Positions 1 to 9,567 of a DNA stretch of 64,000 nucleotides are shown piece by piece. Under the pieces are notes generated by a model that saw only the letters and a program-made list of their open reading frames with translations, was not told where the DNA came from and searched no databases. Origin of the DNA: Myxococcales bacterium (GTDB lineage Bacteria; Myxococcota_A; Polyangia; Polyangiales; Polyangiaceae); assembly GCA_947473045.1 (NCBI GenBank), contig CANJCO010000001.1, forward strand, positions 1-64,000, written 5' to 3'. The position numbers were made by a program, and so were the translations under genes. Within the stretch, counting starts at the first letter, position 1, and every line of letters starts with the position of its first letter.

Positions 1-147
1 AGCAGGGTGTTGAAAAACACCCTGATAGTAATTGGCGAAGCCAATTGCGTGGGGTGGGGACCCCGAAAAACCGCGTTTTTCGGGGCGGGGAGGTGCATAC
101 CTCCCCGAGATGAAAGGCTAGCAGGCCGTTCTTCAACGGCCTGCTAG
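1..147 (+). repeat. Dispersed five-hairpin repeat, copy A
   Basis: Five hairpins stand head to tail: CAGGGTGTT/AACACCCTG (3-11 with 16-24), ATTGGC/GCCAAT (31-36 with 40-45), CCCCGAAAAA/TTTTTCGGGG (61-70 with 76-85), GGGGAGGT/ACCTCCCC (87-94 with 99-106) and CTAGCAGGCCGTT/AACGGCCTGCTAG (118-130 with 135-147). Related copies lie near 30.8, 31.7 and 57.1 kb. This copy may continue left of the window. It ends 12 bases beyond the stop codon of the BtuF-like gene. No protein-coding role is supported. Confidence 0.9.
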
Positions 148-159
148 CTTGCCCTCCGC

Positions 160-1005
160 TCAGCGCGCTGCGTCCACGGCCGGATGCAGCGCGCGAGCGA
201 GCGTTTCGAGCCCGTCGACCACACGCGGGCCAGGCCTGAGCACCGCTTCGTCCGACACGTCGATCACGCGGCCGAGCTTGACCGCGCGCAGCTCCCGCCA
301 GCCCGGAGCGTCGCGCGCAATTGGCTCGGCGCCGTGCGAGTCGGCCGCGGCGGCGTCGACGATCACGTCCGGGTCGAGCGCCGCGACAGCCTCGAGGTCG
401 AGCGCGGGGTAGCCTTCCGCGATGACGACGTTCGTCGCCCCTGCGAGCTCGAGCAGCTCGCCGGCGAAGGTGCTGCGCCCGGCGGCGACGATCGGCTGAA
501 GGCCGAACAGCATGAGCGCGCGCACGCTCGGAGCCGCCGACACGCGGGCCACGACACGCAGCCGCTGCGCGCGCATGCGCTCGATCAGGGCGCGGGCTTC
601 GGCGTCACGTTTCAGCCTCGCACCGACGCCGGCGATCATCGCGTCGATGTCGGCGAGTGAATCGGCGGGCGGGAAATAGGCGTCGATGCCGCGAGCCGTG
701 AGCGCGTCAGCGATGGCGCGACCAGCCGGTCCGCGCGCGCCGAGGACGAGCGACGGACCGAGCGCGACGATGGCTTCGAGGTTCGGGTCGACGTAGCCGC
801 CCACGTCGGGGAGCGCGCGCACCTCGGCAGGAAAATCGCAAAAGCGGGAGCGGCCCACCAGCGATGAGAGCGCCCCGAGCGCGGCCACGGTCTCGGTGGT
901 CGAGGGCGAGAGGGAGACCACGCGAACGCCCCCGCGGCCGCGCGGAGCGGCGCGCGTGCAGGCCACGACGAGCGCGCCCATGAGCAGGGAACGGCGCGCG
1001 ATCAC
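160..1005 (-). CDS. BtuF-like periplasmic corrinoid/iron-chelate binding lipoprotein
   Basis: A 281-residue protein of the helical-backbone substrate-binding family (BtuF/FhuD/HmuT class), which delivers cobalamin, haem or siderophores to an inner-membrane ABC importer. The N terminus (RRSLLMGALVVAC) carries a twin-arginine-like start and a lipobox ending at about Cys16, so it is probably a membrane-anchored lipoprotein. The first domain holds the family pattern RVVSLSPSTTETVAALG and the later GGYVDPNLEAIVALGPSLVL. Its start overlaps the stop of the NtrC-type regulator by four bases (ATGA), so it is the third gene of a kinase-regulator-binding protein operon. No permease or ATPase adjoins; candidates lie at 39.6 and 49.6 kb. 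The substrate is not determined by sequence. Confidence 0.82.
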   Translation of the reverse strand: MIARRSLLMGALVVACTRAAPRGRGGVRVVSLSPSTTETVAALGALSSLVGRSRFCDFPAEVRALPDVGGYVDPNLEAIVALGPSLVLGARGPAGRAIADALTARGIDAYFPPADSLADIDAMIAGVGARLKRDAEARALIERMRAQRLRVVARVSAAPSVRALMLFGLQPIVAAGRSTFAGELLELAGATNVVIAEGYPALDLEAVAALDPDVIVDAAAADSHGAEPIARDAPGWRELRAVKLGRVIDVSDEAVLRPGPRVVDGLETLARALHPAVDAAR

Positions 1006-2372
1006 GGGCGCCCGATCAGGCCGTATTTGTGCAGCTTTTCGATGAGCGCAGGGCGCGAGACGCCGAGCCGGCGCGCTGCCTCGCTCTGGTTTTTTCCCGA
1101 CGCCTCGAACCGCTCGGCGATGATCCCGCGCTCAAACGCCTCGACGCGTGCCCGGAGCGGACGCGTCGAGCCCGGATCGGCGAACTCTTCCGCGCGCGGC
1201 GGCGCGGCGGTCGCAGGGTCAAGCAGCGACTGCCAAAGCGGCAGGGTCAGGCGCTCGTCAGGCGCGAGCGCCAGCAAACGCGCGATCGCGTTTTCGAGCT
1301 CGCGGACGTTGCCCGGCCAGGGGTGCGCGACCAGCACCTCGACGAGCGCCGGATCGACGTCGACCGGCCCCATTCCGTAGCGATCGGCGTACTGCAGCAC
1401 GAAGGCGCGAATGAGCGGCGCCACGTCTTCGTAGCGCTCGCGGAGCGGGGGGACACGAATGGGAACGACGTTGAGCCGGTAGAACAGATCTTCGCGAAAA
1501 CGGCCCGATTTCGCCTCCGCGGCGAGATCGCGGTTGGTCGCCGCGATGACGCGCACGTCCACGTGCTCGGCGCGACCGCCCACCGCCTGAACCTCGCCCG
1601 ATTGCAGCGCGCGAAGAATCTTGGCCTGCACCGGCAGCGCGAGCTCGCCGATTTCGTCGATGAACAGGGTGCCGCCGTCGGCCTGCTGAAAATAGCCCTG
1701 GCGCGCAGCCACCGCGCCGGTGAACGCGCCCTTCACGTGCCCGAACAGCTCCGATTCGGCGAGGTCGCCCGGAATCGACGCGGCGTTGAAGCGAATGAAC
1801 GCCTTGTCGGCGCGTCGCGAGTGCGCGTGCAAGGCGCTGGCAAACACATCTTTGCCCGAGCCGCTCTCGCCCAGAAACAGCACGGTCACGTCTTTGGGAG
1901 CGACGCGCGCGACCATGTCGAGCACGCGCTTGAGCGCCAGACTCTGGGCCACGATCGTGCGGCCCAGCGAGGCCTCGGTGCGTAAGCGTGCATTCTGCAA
2001 ACGAAGCTGGCGCGTCTCCACCGCGCGCTTGACCGACAGGAGCAGCTCGTCCGGGTCGAAGGGCTTGGGCAGGTAGTCGTGCGCGCCGGCCTTCATCGCC
2101 GCCACCGCGACGCGCTCGCTGCCGTGCGCGGTCAGCATCAACACCGGCACGCTCGGATCCTGCGCGCGCAAACTCGCGAGCACCTGCATGCCGTCGACGC
2201 CCGGCATCGAGAGATCGGTCAGCACGACGTCCGCGCCGCGCGCCTCGAACGCCGCCAGTCCGGCCGAGCCGCCGTCGGCCAATTCCACGACGAGGCCGCC
2301 GTCGGTCAGCACCACGTCGAGCGTGTACCGCAGCGAGGCGTCGTCATCGATAACCAGTACGCGAGGCTGCAT
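1002..2372 (-). CDS. NtrC-family sigma-54-dependent response regulator
   Basis: 456 residues in three domains. The N-terminal receiver has acidic residues near 10-11, the phospho-acceptor Asp53 (VVLTDLSMPG) and Lys103 (LPKPFDP). The central AAA+ domain has Walker A GESGSGKD (about 168-175), the sigma-54-contacting GAFTGA loop (about 215-220) and Walker B GGTLFIDEIGEL. The C terminus is a Fis-type helix-turn-helix (NQSEAARRLGVSRPALIEKL). It activates sigma-54 promoters after phosphorylation, almost certainly by the kinase 50 bases upstream. The overlapping downstream gene is a BtuF-like binding protein, so the sensed signal may relate to metal or cofactor supply, but that is inference. Confidence 0.95.
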   Translation of the reverse strand: MQPRVLVIDDDASLRYTLDVVLTDGGLVVELADGGSAGLAAFEARGADVVLTDLSMPGVDGMQVLASLRAQDPSVPVLMLTAHGSERVAVAAMKAGAHDYLPKPFDPDELLLSVKRAVETRQLRLQNARLRTEASLGRTIVAQSLALKRVLDMVARVAPKDVTVLFLGESGSGKDVFASALHAHSRRADKAFIRFNAASIPGDLAESELFGHVKGAFTGAVAARQGYFQQADGGTLFIDEIGELALPVQAKILRALQSGEVQAVGGRAEHVDVRVIAATNRDLAAEAKSGRFREDLFYRLNVVPIRVPPLRERYEDVAPLIRAFVLQYADRYGMGPVDVDPALVEVLVAHPWPGNVRELENAIARLLALAPDERLTLPLWQSLLDPATAAPPRAEEFADPGSTRPLRARVEAFERGIIAERFEASGKNQSEAARRLGVSRPALIEKLHKYGLIGRP

Positions 2373-2422
2373 TTTGTCGATCTATCCCGGCTCGTTGAAG
2401 CTTCGTTTGAAGCGAAATACTA

Positions 2423-3760
2423 TCACAGTCGCGGGAGGTCCGGCCGATCGGGCGGGGTGGCTACCGGTGGCAGCTCGATGGTCGCCGTCGTTCCCTGGCC
2501 TTTCACGCTGTCGTAGCGCAACGCGCCGCCGTGCTGTTCGATCACGCCGCGGGCCACGGCGATGCCCAGCCCGGAGCCGCCCTCGCGCGTCGAGTAGTAG
2601 GGCCTGCGGATCCGCTCCAGCACTTCGGGGGCCATGCCGGCGCCGCGATCGATGACGCGGATCCGCGCGACGTCGTCCTTCGTGAACACGACGGTGACCG
2701 TGATGCGGGCGCCCGGGGGAGACGCGTGCATCGCGTTGAGCACCAGGTTGAGCAGCGCCTGACGAAGCTTGCGCCCGTCGGCCGTGAGCTCGAGGCGCTC
2801 GTCACCGATGACTTCCATCGACAGTTGCTGCTCGGCGAGGCGCGTTTCGAGCAGCAGGCTCAGCTCTCGGGCAATTTCATAGGGCCGCACCGCCTCGAGG
2901 CGCAAATCGCCGAGGCCCCGCGAGAACGTCAGAAAGCCGTCGACGATGGATTGAAGGCGGTCCGCTTCGCTCGCCACGATGCCAAGACGCTCGGCAATCT
3001 TCGCGTCCGCGCTGTTGCGGGCGAGGTGGGTCGACAGCGCCTTGATGGCAGCGAGCGGGTTTTTGACCTCGTGCGCCACCCGCGCGGCGATGCCTTCGAG
3101 CGCGCGGGAGTAGTCGGTTCCCTCTTCGTAGAGCTCCTCGCGGCGCGTGGCCAGCTCGGCAGCGACGCGCGCGTAGGCGTCGGTGACGTAGATGCCGATC
3201 CGCATCACACTCACGACCGAGAACACGCTCGCGCAGGCGAGGGTCAGGAAAAAGGCGAGCGACGCCGTGCCGCGTGCGGTCGCGAGCGGCGGGGGAAGCG
3301 CCCCGAGCGACGAGACCGACAGCGCGGTCAACCCGGCGAGCCCGAACGCGACGAAGACGGTGAGCAGAACCTTCGGCTTGCGCTCCGCCAGCAGCAGCGC
3401 TGCGCCCACCATCACCGGAATACCCATCGGCAGCATCGGGCTCGCGATGCCCCCGGTCAGCGCCATGATGAACATGGAGTGGGCGGCCCCCCAGGCAAAG
3501 GGCCCCACGCGAACCTCCAGCGCGCGACGCCCCAGCAACATTGACGCGTGCCCGATCGGCAGAGCCACGAGCATGACGAGCGCGCGCGTGCGCGAGCCTC
3601 CAAACGCCGCGAACAGCCCCAGCAAGGCCAGCTGCATCGGAACGACGAAGCGCCACAGCCACTCGCGGCCGCGCGACTGCATCTCGATGAACACCTGCCG
3701 GCGCACAGCTTCGAAGCTCGCGGCGTGGCGAGCGGGCGAGCGGTGCACCGAGGAGGCCAT
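2423..3760 (-). CDS. Membrane sensor histidine kinase (NtrB/ZraS-like)
   Basis: 445 residues from ATG 3760, with a GAAGG ribosome-binding sequence five bases upstream. A longer reading would run into the neighbouring protease gene, so it was rejected. About six hydrophobic segments fill the first 190 residues and no periplasmic sensor domain is evident. The dimerisation/phosphotransfer helix follows, with His230 in VAHEVKNPLAAIKAL. The ATPase domain has an N box (NLVLNAMHA), a G1 box (DRGAGM) and a G2 box (GSGLGIAVARG). It autophosphorylates and passes phosphate to the NtrC-type regulator just downstream. Confidence 0.93.
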   Translation of the reverse strand: MASSVHRSPARHAASFEAVRRQVFIEMQSRGREWLWRFVVPMQLALLGLFAAFGGSRTRALVMLVALPIGHASMLLGRRALEVRVGPFAWGAAHSMFIMALTGGIASPMLPMGIPVMVGAALLLAERKPKVLLTVFVAFGLAGLTALSVSSLGALPPPLATARGTASLAFFLTLACASVFSVVSVMRIGIYVTDAYARVAAELATRREELYEEGTDYSRALEGIAARVAHEVKNPLAAIKALSTHLARNSADAKIAERLGIVASEADRLQSIVDGFLTFSRGLGDLRLEAVRPYEIARELSLLLETRLAEQQLSMEVIGDERLELTADGRKLRQALLNLVLNAMHASPPGARITVTVVFTKDDVARIRVIDRGAGMAPEVLERIRRPYYSTREGGSGLGIAVARGVIEQHGGALRYDSVKGQGTTATIELPPVATPPDRPDLPRL

Positions 3761-3834
3761 CGAGGCCTTCGATGCTACCTGACGAGCGCCCGGTTCGACG
3801 TCCCGCGCACTGCGAGGCGCGGGCGGCTGGGCGG

Positions 3835-5154
3835 TCAGCGAGGCGTCCGGCGGCGGCGCATCGCGAACGCCGCGCCGATCATCGCCGCGATGGCTCCCGA
3901 TTTCCACGGCACCGGCTTGGTGGGATCCGCGCCGAGCTCGCTCACCGCGCAGCCCGTGGTCGTGGTCGTGGTGCGCGGGGCGGGCGATCCCGGGTCGACC
4001 GCAGGCGGAGTCGGGAAGCAGTAGCCGCTCGCCCCGCACGCGAAGCTGTCAGGGCAGCTGCCGGCGGACCCATCGCAGGCCTGGGTGCAAATCGAGCTCT
4101 GGCCATCGGCGGACTGGCATTGACCCGACGCGCAGTCAGTCGCGTCGCCGCACGCATCGCCGATTTGTCCGGCGCCCGGCGTCGGAGGCGGCGTAGCGCC
4201 CGCGTCGGGCGCAGGAGGGGCGGGCGTGACTGTCCAGGCGGGGGCGGGATAGTTGCCGTCGAGCGCAGCCTGCTGCGCCGTCTGCACGATGAGCGACTTG
4301 AACGCGTCGGTGCGCGTGTAAATGCCGCCGACGCAAGTGTTGCCGTTCTGGCCGCCGCGCGACAGCACGCCGAAGCTCACCGGCACCGCGTTGTTGAAGT
4401 TCTTCTGCTCGTAGGCGCTCGAGCCCGAATCGCCCTCGCAGGTACCGTCACCGGAGTAGAATTCGCTCGCCAGAATCTGGCCCCCGGTGTCTCCGCAGTC
4501 GAGAGCTTTGTCGCCGGGAATGCACGCGATGTTGATGTTCTGCCGAATGCGGCGCGTTCCCGCCGAGTTCATGTTGTTTACGCTGTCGAGGCCGTAGCCG
4601 ATCGCGGTGACCGTCGACGAATAGCGCGTGTGATCGGTCATGCTGTACTGCACGACGGGCGTGACGGTGCCCGCCTCCGACGGCCCGACGTTGTCGGCCA
4701 GCTGCAGCAGCGCCATGTCGTTGCCGCACAGCTTGTTTCCGGGCGTGCGAATCATCTTGGCGACCTTGTGCCACCCACGGTTGCCCTGCCACATCGTGTA
4801 ATCGGTAGTGATATAATACTGGTTCACGGGCGCGTTCGGCGCACCGAACACCGTCGACGGCAGCGTGCAGTCGATCTGTGCGGGCGACTGGTCGATGCAG
4901 TGGCGCGCGGTGAGCACCAGGTTCGGCGCGATGAGCGCCCCGGAGCAGAGGAGATTGCATTTGGCGGGGCCGCCCACGCACACCCCCACGGCGAAGGGGT
5001 GCGGCGGGCTGTTGTCAGTCACGCCTCCCTGAACCCCGCTCGATGTCGAGCCGGTGGCTTCGGGCGCGCCCGGCCCGGGTGAAGAGCAGCCGACCCCGAG
5101 CGCCGCGACCGAAACGATCGCGAAGCAAAGCGCTCCGATACGGTGACCAACCAT
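3835..5154 (-). CDS. Secreted trypsin-like serine protease with MYXO-CTERM-like tail
   Basis: 439 residues. The N terminus has a signal peptide with a lipobox-like LGVGC (Cys23). An S1 chymotrypsin-fold domain carries the catalytic triad His85 (LTARHC), Asp146 (GNDMALL) and Ser243 (GDSGS). A Pro/Ala linker leads to a Cys-rich segment (about 330-380). The tail has a Thr run, Cys402, a hydrophobic helix and a final RRRR cluster, which matches the layout of the MYXO-CTERM surface-anchoring signal. A lipobox and a C-terminal sorting signal together would be redundant, so one may not be used. The gene is followed by the kinase gene on the same strand, with 74 bases between. Confidence 0.9.
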   Translation of the reverse strand: MVGHRIGALCFAIVSVAALGVGCSSPGPGAPEATGSTSSGVQGGVTDNSPPHPFAVGVCVGGPAKCNLLCSGALIAPNLVLTARHCIDQSPAQIDCTLPSTVFGAPNAPVNQYYITTDYTMWQGNRGWHKVAKMIRTPGNKLCGNDMALLQLADNVGPSEAGTVTPVVQYSMTDHTRYSSTVTAIGYGLDSVNNMNSAGTRRIRQNINIACIPGDKALDCGDTGGQILASEFYSGDGTCEGDSGSSAYEQKNFNNAVPVSFGVLSRGGQNGNTCVGGIYTRTDAFKSLIVQTAQQAALDGNYPAPAWTVTPAPPAPDAGATPPPTPGAGQIGDACGDATDCASGQCQSADGQSSICTQACDGSAGSCPDSFACGASGYCFPTPPAVDPGSPAPRTTTTTTGCAVSELGADPTKPVPWKSGAIAAMIGAAFAMRRRRTPR

Positions 5155-5316
5155 CGCGTGCTCCTAACTAAAGAGAAGTTCGTTCAGACTGCTCGGGCGA
5201 ATCGAGCCAGACAAACCGCGTGCTCCAGATGCCGTGATGGTAGTTGTTTCGCGCGGCTCGGCAACGGGCAACGCTGAGACTGCAAACTTACGCGGCCTGC
5301 ATAAAGTCTGTGCCGT

Positions 5317-6168
5317 TCACGGCGCAAAATCAGGCAACACCCGGTTCGGCACCACGCCGGCGCGCTGGGCCTCAACGAGCAGAAGCGCGACCGCCTGCCG
5401 CGCGTCGCCGGGCAAATCGAGCGTGTCGGCGTTGGCGTACATCGCCAAATACCGGTCGAGCAGCGCGCGATCGAACGCGAGATCGCCGCGCGACTCCTCA
5501 CGCCCCAGCGCGTCCATCACCTCGTCGCGGTGCGAGAGCGCCCAGGCGATCGACGCGCGGCACACCCGCGACGTGCGCGCCACCAGCGCCTCGCCGAGAC
5601 CGCGCCGGATGACGTTGCCTCCCAGCGGCAGCGGCAGCCCCGTGCGCGACGTCCACGCCTCGCCCACGTCGCCGGCCATGAAAAACCCTTCCCGCGCGTA
5701 CGTCAGGCGCCCCTCGTGAATCAGCAGCGCCGCGTCGACTTCGCCCGAGCGAACGGCCTCGAACGCCCTCGAATACGGCGCGATCGGCACGACGACCGGC
5801 TCGAACTCCGGCAGCACCAGACGCAGCGCGAGATAGGCGGTCGTGCGCAGGCCGGGCACGCCGATGCGCTTGCCTCGGAGCGACTCGAGCGACTGCGGCC
5901 CTGCGGTCACGACGACCGGACCGTACCCGCGCCCCACCGACGCGCCGTGCGGCAGCAGCAGGTAACGGTCTGCGAGCGACGCGTAGTGCGCGATCGACAC
6001 GGCGATGACGTCGACCGTGCCCTCCTCGGCGAGCGCGTTGAGCGCCTCGGTGTCGCGGCGCTCGTGCACGAACGTCAGGCCCTCAGCGTCGACTTTTCCG
6101 GCCAAAACAGGCCAGAACATGAAGATGTCGTCGGAGTCGGGCGAAAACGCGAGTCGGATGGTCGTCAT
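5317..6168 (-). CDS. mqnD: 1,4-dihydroxy-6-naphthoate synthase (futalosine menaquinone pathway)
   Basis: 283 residues from ATG 6168; an upstream extension would overlap the ABC permease gene. The protein has a periplasmic-binding-protein-like fold with the MqnD hallmarks LAFSPDSDDIFMFWP at the N terminus, VIAVSIAHYA, GKRIGVPG, the substrate-loop LLIHEGRLTY and LPLPLGGNVI. MqnD converts cyclic dehypoxanthine futalosine to 1,4-dihydroxy-6-naphthoate, so the organism probably makes menaquinone by the futalosine route. It follows the ABC exporter genes by 13 bases and may be cotranscribed, without an obvious functional link. No other mqn gene is in the window. Confidence 0.92.
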   Translation of the reverse strand: MTTIRLAFSPDSDDIFMFWPVLAGKVDAEGLTFVHERRDTEALNALAEEGTVDVIAVSIAHYASLADRYLLLPHGASVGRGYGPVVVTAGPQSLESLRGKRIGVPGLRTTAYLALRLVLPEFEPVVVPIAPYSRAFEAVRSGEVDAALLIHEGRLTYAREGFFMAGDVGEAWTSRTGLPLPLGGNVIRRGLGEALVARTSRVCRASIAWALSHRDEVMDALGREESRGDLAFDRALLDRYLAMYANADTLDLPGDARQAVALLLVEAQRAGVVPNRVLPDFAP

Positions 6169-6181
6169 GATTGCAGGGTCT

Positions 6182-7312
6182 TCATAGGGCCACTTTCTGA
6201 AAGCGCCGCACGCTTGCCCATACCAGAACCACGCTGATGGCGACGAGCGCGAGCACGTTGGGCAGCAGCTCCCTCGGCCCCGCGTCACGCAACACCACGC
6301 CGCGCATGATCTCGATCATGTGCGTTGCCGGCAGAAATCGTCCGATGACGTAGAGCGGCATGGGCAGGCCCGCGGCGGGGAAGATGTAGCCCGAGAGAAA
6401 AATCGACGGCAAAAAGAACATCTGGGCCTGCTGCTGCGCCTGCGCCTGGGTCTCGGCGCGCGTCGAGATGAAGAGGCCCAGGGCCAAAAGCGCGAACAGA
6501 TAAATGAACGCCATCGCGAACAGGAACAAGAGGCTGCCCCGGATCGGCACGGCGAACCCAAAGCGCATGATGAAAAGCACGAGCGCCATCTCGAAGACGC
6601 CGACGATCAGGTAGGGCGCGAGCTTGCCGAGCATGAGGCCGAGCGGATGAATCGGCGTCACGAGCAGCTGCTCGAGGGTGCCGCGCTCGCGCTCGCGCAC
6701 GATGGCGATCGCGGTGAGCACGATCGCGACGATTTGCAGCATGATCGCGATAAGCCCGGGAATGATGTAGTTCGCCGTGCGGCCGTCGGGGTTGAAGAGG
6801 ATGATCGGCTGCGTGGCCAGCGGCACGATTTGCGGCAGGCCGCTCGCACGCGCGCGCTGGGAGATTTCCTCGAGGCTCACCTGCGACGCGAGACCTGTCA
6901 CCGCACCGAGCGCCTGCGCGCTCACCGCCGAGTCCGATCCGTCGATCAGCACGAGCACCTTCGCGTCGTCTCCGCGCGCACGCTTGTTGTGAAAATCGGG
7001 AGGGATGACCACGCCCACCCGCGCCCGGCCCGCGGCGATCTCGGTGCGGGCGGCCCTCGGGTCGGAGGTGATCGTCTTGACGGAGAATGTGCGCGTCGCC
7101 TTGAGCCGATCGACGAGCTCGCGGCTCGCGCGGGTCTGGTCCTGATCGACCACCACGGTCGGAACATCCTTGACGTTTTGGTCGATGAAACCGAACAAAA
7201 GCAGCTGAAAAATGGGGATCGACAGCGCCGTGACCAGCGTGGCGCGATCGCGCCGGATGTGCAGAAACTCCTTCGAGAAGATCGCCATCAGCGAGTTCCA
7301 GAACATGCTCAT
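6182..7312 (-). CDS. ABC-2 type exporter permease (YbhR/YbhS-like)
   Basis: 376 residues. There is one N-terminal membrane helix ([17 protein letters not shown]), a large extracytoplasmic domain of about 150 residues, then five hydrophobic segments from about residue 180. This is the half-size ABC-2 permease architecture of YbhS/YbhR, including the typical [17 protein letters not shown] cytoplasmic loop. It overlaps the ATPase gene by four bases and belongs to a fusion protein-ATPase-permease operon read right to left. The likely role is export of hydrophobic compounds or drugs as a homodimer. Only one permease is present, whereas E. coli has two. Confidence 0.92.
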   Translation of the reverse strand: MSMFWNSLMAIFSKEFLHIRRDRATLVTALSIPIFQLLLFGFIDQNVKDVPTVVVDQDQTRASRELVDRLKATRTFSVKTITSDPRAARTEIAAGRARVGVVIPPDFHNKRARGDDAKVLVLIDGSDSAVSAQALGAVTGLASQVSLEEISQRARASGLPQIVPLATQPIILFNPDGRTANYIIPGLIAIMLQIVAIVLTAIAIVRERERGTLEQLLVTPIHPLGLMLGKLAPYLIVGVFEMALVLFIMRFGFAVPIRGSLLFLFAMAFIYLFALLALGLFISTRAETQAQAQQQAQMFFLPSIFLSGYIFPAAGLPMPLYVIGRFLPATHMIEIMRGVVLRDAGPRELLPNVLALVAISVVLVWASVRRFQKVAL

Positions 7313-8277
7313 GAGCGAACCTCGGTGCGCGCGCGCTCGGCGGCCGCTTCGTGGGTGAGGGCGACGAAGACGTCTTCGAGCGACGGCGCGATCCCCCGCA
7401 GCGCCGTCTCGTCGAAGCCGGCCGCGCGCATCCGCGTCACGAGCTCGGCGTCGCCCACGGCGTCTTCGATCACCGCGTGCACCGACTGCCCGAAGATCGT
7501 CGCGCCCTGACAGAACGGCTGCGCGTTGAGGTAGGCGAGCGCGCGCGAGGTTCTGGCGCTGGTGACCTCGAGGCGGCGGGTGCCGGGTCTGTTGACGCTG
7601 GCGTGTGTCTTGAGCGATTCGGGCGACCCCGAGACCATCATCTTCGACAGGTAGAGGTACCCAACCTCGCCGCAGCGCTCAGCCTCGTCCATGTAGTGCG
7701 TGGTCACGAGCAGGGTGATTCCCTCGGCGGCGAGCGCAAAGAGCAGGTCCCACAGCTCGCGCCGCGCGACCGGGTCGATGCCGGCCGTGGGCTCGTCGAG
7801 GAAGATGACGTCGGGCTCGTGCATGAGCGCCGCACCAAGCGACAGCCGCTGTCGCCAGCCCCCGGAGAGCTTTCCGGCGCGACGATCGAGGTACGGACCG
7901 ATGTGCGTGAGATCGACGGCGGCTTGCTTGCGCGCGCGCTTTCGGTCGCCGGAGAGGCCGTAAACGCGAGCGTAAAACTCGAGATTTTCGCCGACGGTGA
8001 GGTCGTCGTAGAGCGCGAATTTTTGGCTCATGTAGCCGATGCGACGGCGAATCGCCTCGCCGCTCGTCGCGACGTCGAGCCCCAGCACGGTCGCGCTTCC
8101 GGTCGAGGGCGCGAGCAGCCCGCACAAAATGCGAATCAACGTCGACTTGCCCGATCCGTTCGGCCCCAAAAGTCCGTAGATCGTGCCCTTTTTGACGTGC
8201 AGATCGACGCGATCGAGCGCGACAAAGTCGCCGAATTTACGGGTGACCTGCCGCACGTCGATGGCATGTTCGGTCAC
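7309..8277 (-). CDS. ABC exporter ATP-binding subunit (YbhF/CcmA type)
   Basis: 322 residues. The nucleotide-binding domain fills about 1-230, with Walker [13 protein letters not shown], signature [12 protein letters not shown], Walker [13 protein letters not shown] and the switch His in TTHYMDEAE. The last 90 residues form the extra C-terminal domain common in drug-exporter ATPases. It powers the ABC-2 permease encoded immediately downstream (four-base overlap) and follows the HlyD-type protein gene, also with a four-base overlap. Confidence 0.94.
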   Translation of the reverse strand: MTEHAIDVRQVTRKFGDFVALDRVDLHVKKGTIYGLLGPNGSGKSTLIRILCGLLAPSTGSATVLGLDVATSGEAIRRRIGYMSQKFALYDDLTVGENLEFYARVYGLSGDRKRARKQAAVDLTHIGPYLDRRAGKLSGGWRQRLSLGAALMHEPDVIFLDEPTAGIDPVARRELWDLLFALAAEGITLLVTTHYMDEAERCGEVGYLYLSKMMVSGSPESLKTHASVNRPGTRRLEVTSARTSRALAYLNAQPFCQGATIFGQSVHAVIEDAVGDAELVTRMRAAGFDETALRGIAPSLEDVFVALTHEAAAERARTEVRS

Positions 8278-9446
8278 TTGGGCACCACGATGAACGCGGC
8301 CATGCCGGCGCGGAGCTCGCCCCTGCCGCTGACGATGCCGATGCGCGTGGCGAACACCTGGTCGGCGCGCTCGTCGGCCGTTTGGAGATTGCGAGGCGAA
8401 AATTCCCCCGCCGCGTTGATGTGCTCGACGCGTCCTTCGAACGAGCGCCCGGGAAACGAGTCGACCGAAATCGGCACCGGCGCGCCGACCTTAATCGCGC
8501 CGAGGTGCGTCTCGGGCACGTAAATGCGCACGTAGAGCTGATCGTCTTCGAGCAGGGTCATCGCGGTGGCGTTCGGCGCGAGGATGTTTCCCGGGCGGAG
8601 CTCGAGCGCCTCGACGCGACCAGCCACAGGCGCTTTGATCGCGAGCTCGCGCAGGGCGACGTCGATTTGCTCAAGGCGTCCGCGGGCCGCCTCGACGAGG
8701 CCCTGGGCGGCCTTGATGTCCTCGACGCGCGAGCCCGAGCTGATGAGCCTCACGCTCGCCTGCGCCTCACGCGCACGCGACAGCGCCTGCGCGAGGTCTT
8801 CCTGACGCGCGCCGTTCTCGAGCTCCGCGACTTGCTGCTTCTGAGCGTCCCGCTGCGCGGCTGCGCTCTTTCGCGCCGCCTCGGCGCTCTCGAGGTCGGC
8901 CTGCGAGACCGCCTGCGTGTCGAACAACTTTCGCACGCGCGCGGCATCAGTCGCCGTCTTTTCGACCTGCACGTCGGCGGCGTCGAGGCGGGCTCGGGCG
9001 GCAGCGATCGCCTCGCGCCGGGGTCCCGTCTTTGTCTCCTGATAGGCCGCCGTCGCCGTCTGTGCGCGCGCCTGAGCCTGCTCGATTTCTTCGGGGCGGG
9101 CGCCGGCCTTGAGCTTGTCGAGCTGAGCCTCGGCCTGAGCCGCCTGCCCCGCGGCCATCAGGCGCTGCGCTTCGAGATCGCCCGGTTCAAGCACGATGAG
9201 CAGCTGCCCGGCGGTGACCGGATCGCCCTCCTTGACCTTCACTTCTTTGACGCGCCCCCCGACCCGCGATCCGATCGCAACAAAGCGCGCCTCGACGGTG
9301 CCGCTCCATTCATAGGGCTTACGTGCAGAATACATCCTGTACCCGCCGTAGCCGGCGAGGCCGAGCGCCAGCAGCGCGAGCGGAACCAAACGGCGGGGAG
9401 AGCGCTTCGACTTCGCTGGGCTTTCGTCGGACATGTTGGCGCGCAT
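8274..9446 (-). CDS. HlyD-family membrane fusion protein (YbhG-like)
   Basis: 390 residues. One N-terminal membrane anchor ([15 protein letters not shown]) is followed by the first half of a biotinyl-lipoyl domain ([20 protein letters not shown]), a long Ala/Gln/Glu coiled-coil hairpin (about 90-240), the second lipoyl half ([18 protein letters not shown]) and a beta-barrel. It links the inner-membrane ABC-2 transporter encoded downstream to the outer membrane. ATG 9434 (MSDESPAK) is an equally plausible start. First gene of the exporter operon. Confidence 0.92.
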   Translation of the reverse strand: MRANMSDESPAKSKRSPRRLVPLALLALGLAGYGGYRMYSARKPYEWSGTVEARFVAIGSRVGGRVKEVKVKEGDPVTAGQLLIVLEPGDLEAQRLMAAGQAAQAEAQLDKLKAGARPEEIEQAQARAQTATAAYQETKTGPRREAIAAARARLDAADVQVEKTATDAARVRKLFDTQAVSQADLESAEAARKSAAAQRDAQKQQVAELENGARQEDLAQALSRAREAQASVRLISSGSRVEDIKAAQGLVEAARGRLEQIDVALRELAIKAPVAGRVEALELRPGNILAPNATAMTLLEDDQLYVRIYVPETHLGAIKVGAPVPISVDSFPGRSFEGRVEHINAAGEFSPRNLQTADERADQVFATRIGIVSGRGELRAGMAAFIVVPK

Positions 9447-9567
9447 CTTCTCGGAGAGGCGGCCGCTCTGCTACAGCGTTTTGTATGGTTTACGAGCGTG
9501 CCGCGGCACCGGCAGAGGCGCGACGCGAAGGGCACGTGGCGCGCATCGCTTGCGCGCGTGCGCCCTC

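Noticed and set aside
6320-8523. Long forward-strand frames across the ABC exporter genes
   Set aside because: Antisense shadows of three well-recognised exporter genes, without motifs of their own.
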